From an uncultured Alphaproteobacteria bacterium (GTDB taxonomy: Bacteria > Pseudomonadota > Alphaproteobacteria > UBA7887), in NCBI GenBank assembly GCA_913044255.1, contig CAJWOI010000053.1:1-11448 (forward strand): 11,448 bases of DNA. Reading direction: 5' to 3'. Positions 5,541-11,448 of this stretch are shown here, one piece after another. Within the stretch, counting starts at the first letter, position 1, and every line of letters begins with the position of its first letter. The notes beneath the pieces were generated by a model. That model was not told the DNA's origin. It saw only the letters and a list, made by a program, of their open reading frames with translations, and made no database searches. Both the position numbers and the translations under genes were made by a program.

Positions 5541-6839
5541 TTAAAAATTGTCACGAAACCACTGACCAAGTCGACCTATATGCCCGTCCACTTCCCGATT
5601 TTGGCCGTTACTAACCGTGCCCGTAGCAGTGCTCTGCTGTGCCGCATATAGAAGAAGGCCGGCACAAGTTGCGAAGGCCGGACCGCGCATGGACTGGGCC
5701 AAACCTGGGATTGGCGGCGGCCCACCGAGACGAACATGTTTCTCTAATACCTGTCCCGCCAAGTCACGTAACCCACTGAGTTGACTTGCTCCACCTGTGA
5801 GCACCACACGCATTGTTCCGGAGTGGCCAAATCCGGCCTCATCGAGTCGGTCACGGACTAACTCAAAAGTTTCCTCAAGGCGTGGACGCACAACGCCAAC
5901 TAATAGTTCCCGAGGAATGTGATTGGGACCCGATGCACCCCGCTCTCCCAGAGGGGGAACATCGATCATATCTTTATTGTCAACGTCACTGGAGATCGTG
6001 CTGCCGAAAAGCGTCTTCAATCTTTCAGCATCGCGCATAGATGTATCTAAACCACGCGCGATATCACTGGTGACGTGCCATCCACCCATCGGGACCGCAT
6101 CGGCATGCATCATGGCATTATTTTGAAAAATTGAAACGGACGTGATACCGGCTCCCATGTCGATACATATAGCGCCAAGGTCCAATTCGTCTTCCACCAA
6201 GGAGGCAAGTCCAGCGGCATAGCCCGACCATACCAAGTTGTCGGTATCAAGATGACAACGACCAACACAATTAGTCAGATTTCGGATGGCGCTTCGCGCT
6301 CCACTGACAACATGCATTCGAACTAAAAGCTTGTCGCCGCGCATGCCTCTCGGGTCACGAATCCCTCTCAGATCATCAATCTCATAGCCAACGGGTAACC
6401 CATGTAAAATTACCCGATCCTGAGGTAGTTGCTCATTATTACTTCTTTCAAAAACCCGTTTCAGATCCGTTTGGCTTACTTCGTGTCCACCCAACTCTAG
6501 TTCAACTCTCAGTGTCCGTGAGTGAGGTTGACATCCAGTAACTCCAACCAAGACAGATCTGACGGTGTCACCAGCCATGTCTTCGGCCGTCTGCAATACC
6601 TCGCCAATGGTTTCCTCAACTGCCAACATGTCTACCACCGTACCGGCTCGTGTGCCGCGTGCTACCTGATGACCGATCCCCACAACTTCGAGCGAGCCAT
6701 TGTCCCGGATTTTAGAGATAAAACAGCACACCTTCGCAGTACCTACATCCAATGCTGCGATCAGACCGCGCCGGCCAGATGAAACATTTCGCCTTCGGGT
6801 TCGCGTGGCACTTTGTTTGGACGCCACGTTAAGCATCAT
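5541..6839 (-). CDS. ftsA: Cell division protein FtsA
   Basis: An actin-like ATPase that anchors FtsZ filaments to the inner membrane and recruits later divisome proteins. From the ATG at 6839 the protein has 432 residues, normal for the family. Seen: phosphate-1 loop LDVGTAK (30-36); the S12-13/1C region that replaces actin subdomain 1B; phosphate-2 motif DMGAGIT (227-233); adenosine motif LTGGASQ (347-353). It ends in an amphipathic peptide, HIGRLGQWFRDNF (420-432), which is the membrane-targeting helix. The start overlaps the ftsQ end by 11 bases, with GAGGAG close by. A second ATG follows immediately (6836), and upstream Mets deep in ftsQ (up to 6890) are unlikely. Every part needed to bind FtsZ and membrane seems present, although ftsZ does not follow. 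Confidence 0.95.
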   Translation of the reverse strand: MMLNVASKQSATRTRRRNVSSGRRGLIAALDVGTAKVCCFISKIRDNGSLEVVGIGHQVARGTRAGTVVDMLAVEETIGEVLQTAEDMAGDTVRSVLVGVTGCQPHSRTLRVELELGGHEVSQTDLKRVFERSNNEQLPQDRVILHGLPVGYEIDDLRGIRDPRGMRGDKLLVRMHVVSGARSAIRNLTNCVGRCHLDTDNLVWSGYAAGLASLVEDELDLGAICIDMGAGITSVSIFQNNAMMHADAVPMGGWHVTSDIARGLDTSMRDAERLKTLFGSTISSDVDNKDMIDVPPLGERGASGPNHIPRELLVGVVRPRLEETFELVRDRLDEAGFGHSGTMRVVLTGGASQLSGLRDLAGQVLEKHVRLGGPPPIPGLAQSMRGPAFATCAGLLLYAAQQSTATGTVSNGQNREVDGHIGRLGQWFRDNF

Positions 6840-7803
6840 GCTCCTCGAGATCCGAACCATTTGGCACGTGTTCATCAGGCGGAGGGACATACCGGCGTGG
6901 GGATACCCCGAGTTCTCTCTCCTTGGCTATTGTCTCGCCTGACCAGACCGCCTCTGGATGCACGTCCACCACGATACGGCCCGGTTGGCGAAGATCTATC
7001 ACAATTAGGTCGCGTGCGAGCACTTTACTCGTATTGATTTCGTCCACCAAAAGGCCCCACGCCTCGGCCACATTTTGCTCAGGCAGATAAACCGTGAGGC
7101 CATTTCCAAGCTCTAGATTCCAGCGTCGTCCCCCGACCCAACTGGCGGAAACAAGAAAGGGCTCGAAATCCGGCCTTCCCATAAGCAATTGACGCAATTC
7201 GGGGTAAGCCGTGGGAGCGCCAAAACCCACCAACACAGGTAAATGGCTAAAAGGCCCGATGGAAGCTTCTAGAAACGTCTGGCCAAGCTCATCGATAAGT
7301 ACAAAATCGCTCCCTCGTTGCCACAAAGCAACCGGCTCTCTTTCATATATTCTAAGCTGGAGTTGGCCTGGCAATCGCCGCCTTAGCTCCGCGCTTCGTA
7401 TCCACTCAAGCGCTTCAACACGTGCGCGCGCCGCAGACAAATCAACCGAAGCCAGAGGCGCACCTGGCCTTATGGCGAGTGCTCCAAGTATTGCACTTTC
7501 CGGAACATTTCGGTACCCAGTCACAAGAACATTACTCACCACAAAGCCGGCACGCGCTGTCGAGAGAACGAAAGTTTTCCCAGCCTGATCCGATAAACTC
7601 TCCAGATCTCTTTTTTCTACATAAAATACCGATAGCAATAGTACACTGACCCCAAACAACGCCGCTACATATCGTGATGAAAGAAGTCGTGCCCATCGCC
7701 AACGCGCACCCAACCGAGGCCGGGTCGGTATTGAAAAATCGCGCTCGCCCGTTCTCGCCGACAGCCGCAGTCGATCACTCGGCCGTGCGGTTAAATGTTG
7801 CAT
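6829..7803 (-). CDS. ftsQ: Cell division protein FtsQ
   Basis: A single-pass inner-membrane divisome protein (324 residues) that links early FtsA/FtsZ to the FtsB/FtsL and FtsW/FtsI synthesis machinery. Seen from the ATG at 7803: a basic cytoplasmic tail (1-44); one membrane segment (about 46-62, YVAALFGVSVLLLSVFYV); a POTRA domain (about 86-161, starting FVVSNVLVTGYRNVPES and ending RIYEREPVALW); the FtsQ beta domain to about residue 282; and a charged, proline-rich C-terminal tail. The long tail before the membrane segment is typical of alphaproteobacteria. The ATG is chosen over an upstream TTG (7824) because AGAGGA lies six bases before it. It overlaps ddl by 13 bases. Confidence 0.93.
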   Translation of the reverse strand: MQHLTARPSDRLRLSARTGERDFSIPTRPRLGARWRWARLLSSRYVAALFGVSVLLLSVFYVEKRDLESLSDQAGKTFVLSTARAGFVVSNVLVTGYRNVPESAILGALAIRPGAPLASVDLSAARARVEALEWIRSAELRRRLPGQLQLRIYEREPVALWQRGSDFVLIDELGQTFLEASIGPFSHLPVLVGFGAPTAYPELRQLLMGRPDFEPFLVSASWVGGRRWNLELGNGLTVYLPEQNVAEAWGLLVDEINTSKVLARDLIVIDLRQPGRIVVDVHPEAVWSGETIAKERELGVSPRRYVPPPDEHVPNGSDLEEHDA

Positions 7804-8705
7804 CGAGCATCCTCTATCATCCAATTGACCAACATGTGAAAATCAATGCCTGCATGAGCTGCAATTTCCGGCACCAAAGACGTGGGCGTTAGGCCCGGCT
7901 GAGTATTAATTTCAAGGAGACGCAGACCAAGACCCCCTGTCGAATCATCATAACGAAAATCAGCACGAGTGACCCCCCGACAACCTAAAGTTTTGTGGGC
8001 TAACAAAGAAAAACGTAGCACGTCATCGCGAATTGAATTCGGGATTGGAGCCGGGACTAGATATTCGACGCAACCTTTTGTGTATTTCGACCGATAATCA
8101 TAAAAACCTTCGGTAGGCCTGATTTCCAGTGCCTCCAAGCTGCGTTCATTCATAATAGCAACGGTAAGTTCGCGACCGGGTATATAATCTTCAATTAGGA
8201 TACGTTCTCCGTAGCCCCAGCCGCGATTTTCCAACGGTGATTCTTCACCTTCTCTAACAATATGCACACCTATACTTGAACCCTCATTGAGAGGTTTTAT
8301 GACGTACGGCCGTTCCATTGGCTCATCGTCCAGAACCTGCTTACGGACAAATACCCCACCATCCGGTACCGGTATCCCGGCATTTACAAATAGCTGTTTC
8401 GCAACGGCCTTATTCATGGCCAGCGCTGACGCAAGAACCCCTGAATGAGTGTAGGGCAAGCCTAATAGCTCGCAAAAGCCTTGAACACATCCATCTTCCC
8501 CGTAACGACCATGCAAGGCATTGAAAACAACGTCAGTGTCCGAACGAATTTCATCCAGCGTGACCCTAATATCTTGGCCAATATCTATGGCAAGAACACG
8601 ATATCCCAAGGATCGCAACGCTTCAGCCACAGCCTCACCACTGCGCAGTGATACATCTCGCTCTTCGGAACGTCCTCCCATGAGAACCGCGATTTGCTTA
8701 CTCAT
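7791..8705 (-). CDS. ddl: D-alanine--D-alanine ligase
   Basis: An ATP-grasp ligase that makes D-Ala-D-Ala for the peptidoglycan stem peptide, in the cytoplasm. It has 304 residues, matching DdlB (306). Seen: GGRSEERDVSLRSG near the start with the D-Ala-binding Glu14/Glu15; HGRYGEDG at 66-73; KPLNEGSSIGV with Lys137 and Ser143/144; the Lys207-Tyr208 pair in DYRSKY; Asp249 and Glu265/Asn267 as magnesium ligands in RADF and LEINTQPG; and Ser276 in TPTSLVP. A three-residue insertion between Asp249 and Glu265 relative to E. coli is as I recall for alphaproteobacterial Ddl. The ATG at 8705 overlaps the murB stop as ATGA; an upstream TTG (8714) is less likely. The ribosome site is weak, consistent with coupling to murB. 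Confidence 0.96.
   Translation of the reverse strand: MSKQIAVLMGGRSEERDVSLRSGEAVAEALRSLGYRVLAIDIGQDIRVTLDEIRSDTDVVFNALHGRYGEDGCVQGFCELLGLPYTHSGVLASALAMNKAVAKQLFVNAGIPVPDGGVFVRKQVLDDEPMERPYVIKPLNEGSSIGVHIVREGEESPLENRGWGYGERILIEDYIPGRELTVAIMNERSLEALEIRPTEGFYDYRSKYTKGCVEYLVPAPIPNSIRDDVLRFSLLAHKTLGCRGVTRADFRYDDSTGGLGLRLLEINTQPGLTPTSLVPEIAAHAGIDFHMLVNWMIEDARCNI
7810..7815 (-). promoter_or_regulatory. Ribosome binding site of ftsQ inside ddl
   Basis: AGAGGA on the minus strand followed by six bases and ATG (7803-7801). It lies within the last codons of ddl and fixes the ftsQ start, implying re-initiation by ribosomes finishing ddl. Confidence 0.75.
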
Positions 8706-9649
8706 GCGTTGCAACTTTCAGCCCACCTATCGTGACATCCAAGTCTCTGAATCTCCCATTCAAGTCTTGTACCAGTTTTATGAAATACCCGACGCCGCAC
8801 TTCCTCCCCAAGGCATTCTATATCAGCCGCCGTAGCGCTGCCGGTATTGACCAAAAAATTGCAATGTTTCTCGGATACAAGTGCGCCGCCAAGTCGCAAA
8901 CCCCGACAGCCAGCACTATCGATCAGACGCCAAGCCTCATCTTGAGGGGGATTAGTAAAAGTGCTCCCCCCGGTTCGATCACGAACCGGCTGACTCCCAA
9001 AACGAAACTGCTGAATCTCATCCATGCGTTCCGTGATTTTCCCTGATGTTTCAGCGTAACCACGAAACCGAGCCGCAATGACAATGGTATCTTTCGCTAA
9101 GCCCAATGATTTCCTGTACGAAAAACAGAATTCTTCTGCAGTTCGTTCCCATGATAATCCAGCACGATCGATCGCGACAGCCGATACCAGCACATCCGAC
9201 ACGTCTTTACCGTACGCGCCGGCATTCATTCTGACTGCCCCGCCGATTGAACCTGGGACGCCACTTAAAAACTCCAAGCCTCCAATTCCAGCTAACGCCG
9301 CTAATCTCGAAACCCTAACGCTAAGCGCGCCGGCACCAGCGACTATCTCGTCATCCACACATCTGACAACACTTAAACCACGTACCAATCGGATCACTAC
9401 CCCGGGAATACCTCCATCCCGTATCAGCAAATTTGAACCAAGCCCAATAACCGTGATTGGTATGTTTTTAGGGCAATCTTTGAGGAATCCGGATAGGTCA
9501 TCACTGTCTGCCGGCGTAAATAATACCTCCGCGGGCCCACCGACACGAAACCAAGTATAGCGCGCCAAAGGCACATAAGCGCGCAACTCACCACGTACTG
9601 AAGGTAACTGTCCAAGCAGCCCGCTCGTACTCTTAATTGCCATGGTCAT
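8702..9649 (-). CDS. murB: UDP-N-acetylenolpyruvoylglucosamine reductase
   Basis: An FAD enzyme that reduces UDP-GlcNAc-enolpyruvate to UDP-MurNAc with NADPH. The 315-residue protein shows the FAD-binding pattern: YTWFRVGGPAEVLFTP (31-46), GLGSNLLIRDGG (69-80), and GLEFLSGVPGSIGGA followed by MNAGAYG (124-147). Catalytic residues are in place: Arg179 in FSYRKS, Ser229 in RTGGSTFTNP, and a Glu in LEWEI (297 or 299). Its length and lack of the extra tyrosine loop of E. coli MurB fit the short type II form common in alphaproteobacteria and Gram-positives. Its ATG overlaps the murC stop as ATGA, which supports the first of two nearby Mets. Confidence 0.96.
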   Translation of the reverse strand: MTMAIKSTSGLLGQLPSVRGELRAYVPLARYTWFRVGGPAEVLFTPADSDDLSGFLKDCPKNIPITVIGLGSNLLIRDGGIPGVVIRLVRGLSVVRCVDDEIVAGAGALSVRVSRLAALAGIGGLEFLSGVPGSIGGAVRMNAGAYGKDVSDVLVSAVAIDRAGLSWERTAEEFCFSYRKSLGLAKDTIVIAARFRGYAETSGKITERMDEIQQFRFGSQPVRDRTGGSTFTNPPQDEAWRLIDSAGCRGLRLGGALVSEKHCNFLVNTGSATAADIECLGEEVRRRVFHKTGTRLEWEIQRLGCHDRWAESCNA

Positions 9650-11079
9650 ATACTTTTTACCACGCCCGTTGAAGCACTACGGTGATCAAGGGCAGCCGGC
9701 AAAGTGTTGGCCCAGTGTGTGATTGTGCCAGCACCCAGACAAACCACCATATCCCCGATGTTTGTGACCTCGGCAATTAATTCGGCTAAGTGATCCGCAC
9801 TCTCTAGAGAGTAGACATCCGGGTGACCGGCTGACTGAAGGCCAGACACCAACGACTCTTTGTCAGCACCATTGATTGGGCTTTCTCCGGCCGGATAAAC
9901 ATCTGCCACGATCACGACGTCGGCGTCATTAAAACATACACAGAAATCCCTAAACAGCGATTTAAGACGTGAGTATCGGTGTGGCTGAACAACAGCAATT
10001 ACTCGGCCCGCACACCGTTCACGCGCGGTCTCCAACACAGCAGCAATTTCCACTGGATGGTGCCCATAATCATCAACAATGGTCACCCCAGTGGCTTCGC
10101 CGACCACCGTAAATCGGCGTTTCACACCTTTAAATTTCGCTAAAGCATTCCGGATAACATTGTCTCCGATGCCCAGTTCGACAGCAACCGCGACCGCAGC
10201 CAGAGCATTCCGAACGTTGTGCGCACCGGGCATACTAAGTTCTATGCCGGTAATCAACCGTCCGGCTCCACCAGAACGACCACCCAATTGTACATTAAAT
10301 TGCGCCCCGCTTGTAGTTGGGGAAAGATCACAACCTCGCACGTCAGCGGGAGCATTCAGACCGTATGTCACTAATCTTCGGTCAGTAATGCGGCCAATCA
10401 TCGATCGTACTTCTTCGTGGTCACCACACAACACAGCCAAACCATAAAAGGGAATATTTTCGACAAATGTCTGGAAGGCACGTCTCAGAGCATCAAAATC
10501 ACCGTAGTAATCAAGGTGCTCAGCATCGATGTTAGTCACGACTGAAACCATCGCCGGCAACCGTACAAAGCTCCCATCGGATTCGTCGGCTTCCACCAAC
10601 ACCCAATCGCCACCACCGAGTCGTGCATTAGTGCCATATGCGTTAATAATGCCCCCGTTGATTACAGTAGGATCCATACCTGCCGTATCCAAAAGCGCAG
10701 CAATCATAGATGTGGTTGTAGTTTTGCCGTGTGTGCCGCCAACAGCAATTGACCATTTAAGACGCATTAACTCAGCCAACATTTCAGCTCTCGGAACCAC
10801 GGGCAATTTTGCTGCTCGCGCAGCTACAATTTCAGGATTCTGTTCGTTAACGGCAGAAGATTTGACCACTACTGACGCACCGGTAATACTATTAACGCTA
10901 TGGCCTATACTGATATTGATGCCTAGCGAGCGAAGTCGCCTCACATTTGCGTTATCCGCAATGTCACTACCCTGAATCTGGTATCCTTGGTTGTGCATTA
11001 CCTCTGCGATCCCGCTCATGCCAATCCCTCCAATACCAACGAAGTGAATAACTCCGAGATCAAGTGGTATAGATTTCAT
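9646..11079 (-). CDS. murC: UDP-N-acetylmuramate--L-alanine ligase
   Basis: The first of the Mur ligases: adds L-alanine to UDP-MurNAc with ATP, in the cytoplasm. It has 477 residues, close to the usual 460-490. Seen: the N-terminal Rossmann motif HFVGIGGIGMSGIAEVM (12-28) that binds UDP-MurNAc; the ATP loop GGTHGKTTTTSM (114-125); the central VEADESDGSF (162-171) with the magnesium-binding Glu; TNIDAEHLDYYG (182-193); and the C-terminal domain with DDYGHHP and QPHRYSR, both conserved in MurC. The ATG overlaps the murG stop as ATGA, and murB starts in its own stop in the same way. Confidence 0.97.
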   Translation of the reverse strand: MKSIPLDLGVIHFVGIGGIGMSGIAEVMHNQGYQIQGSDIADNANVRRLRSLGINISIGHSVNSITGASVVVKSSAVNEQNPEIVAARAAKLPVVPRAEMLAELMRLKWSIAVGGTHGKTTTTSMIAALLDTAGMDPTVINGGIINAYGTNARLGGGDWVLVEADESDGSFVRLPAMVSVVTNIDAEHLDYYGDFDALRRAFQTFVENIPFYGLAVLCGDHEEVRSMIGRITDRRLVTYGLNAPADVRGCDLSPTTSGAQFNVQLGGRSGGAGRLITGIELSMPGAHNVRNALAAVAVAVELGIGDNVIRNALAKFKGVKRRFTVVGEATGVTIVDDYGHHPVEIAAVLETARERCAGRVIAVVQPHRYSRLKSLFRDFCVCFNDADVVIVADVYPAGESPINGADKESLVSGLQSAGHPDVYSLESADHLAELIAEVTNIGDMVVCLGAGTITHWANTLPAALDHRSASTGVVKSI

Positions 11080-11448
11080 CCGAGGGTCTGCCCAATACCG
11101 TGTTTTGAGACCAATCGGCTGGTGACCTCAGCAAGGTTGGACGCAGCATCAGGCTCTCCTATTGCTCGTGCTTTACGGCCGGTAGCAACCAACACACGCG
11201 GGTCTCTTAAAATATCAACGAGCCAGGTTTTAAGCTTTGGAACCTTAAAGTCCTTTTCGTGCATCATCCATGCGCCGCCTGCATCCACCAACGCGCGAGC
11301 GTTTGCGGTTTGATGATCATCGGTCGCATGCGGGAACGGTACCAACAAGGCCGGCCGGCCAGCCGCAGCCAGCTCGGCCACAGTGGAAGCGCCGGAACGA
11401 CTGATCACCAAATGTGCGGCCCCAAGCGCCGCCGCCATATCCTCAATG
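11076..11448 (-). CDS. murG: Lipid II synthase MurG, C-terminal part (cut by window edge)
   Basis: UDP-N-acetylglucosamine:lipid I N-acetylglucosaminyltransferase, a GT-B enzyme on the inner face of the membrane that makes lipid II. Only the last 123 residues, roughly one third, lie in the window; the frame stays open to the right edge. Seen: the UDP-GlcNAc-binding C-domain motif SRSGASTVAELAAAG followed by RPALLVPFPHATDDHQTANA, with the conserved Glu and Gln/Asn that hold the uridine and sugar. The stop overlaps the murC start by four bases. Upstream, murD/ftsW are expected by usual gene order but cannot be seen. Confidence 0.95.
   Translation of the reverse strand, partial: IEDMAAALGAAHLVISRSGASTVAELAAAGRPALLVPFPHATDDHQTANARALVDAGGAWMMHEKDFKVPKLKTWLVDILRDPRVLVATGRKARAIGEPDAASNLAEVTSRLVSKHGIGQTLG

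Overview
The window looks like a chromosomal piece of an alphaproteobacterium of medium G+C. The call rests on the order of the cell-wall and division genes, the alphaproteobacterial style of FtsA, Ddl and FtsQ, and the presence of lipid A and surface-sugar genes. All nine recognisable genes lie on the minus strand, so transcription runs from the right edge to the left.

Right part (11448 down to about 4438): a dcw (division and cell wall) cluster reading murG (3' end only), murC, murB, ddl, ftsQ, ftsA, then, after a 194-base gap, lpxC. The first six are packed with stop/start overlaps of 4, 4, 4, 13 and 11 bases and are probably translationally coupled. They make lipid II precursors (MurG, MurC, MurB, Ddl) and the early divisome (FtsQ, FtsA). 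LpxC commits UDP-acyl-GlcNAc to lipid A, so the organism should have a lipopolysaccharide outer membrane. The striking point is that ftsZ, which normally sits between ftsA and lpxC in this cluster, is absent. The gap is far too short to hold it and I see no remnant.

Middle part (4437 down to 2403): a 374-base gap with a candidate promoter and an 11-base direct repeat spaced 31 bases, then a two-gene unit. This unit encodes a GDP-L-fucose synthase (fcl) and a HAD-family sugar phosphatase related to heptose-bisphosphate phosphatase (GmhB-like). Both fit nucleotide-sugar supply for a surface polysaccharide or LPS.

Left part (2402 down to 1): a very AT-rich non-coding stretch, a G+C-richer leader with competing hairpins around the ribosome binding site, and a single exported PQQ-dependent alcohol dehydrogenase. 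This enzyme carries the extra aspartate associated with lanthanide use. It is closed by a strong rho-independent terminator at the left edge, so it appears to be its own transcription unit.

I found no tRNA, rRNA, CRISPR array, insertion sequence or phage gene. The most unusual features are the ftsZ-less ftsA-lpxC junction, the predicted lanthanide-dependent dehydrogenase and its structured leader.
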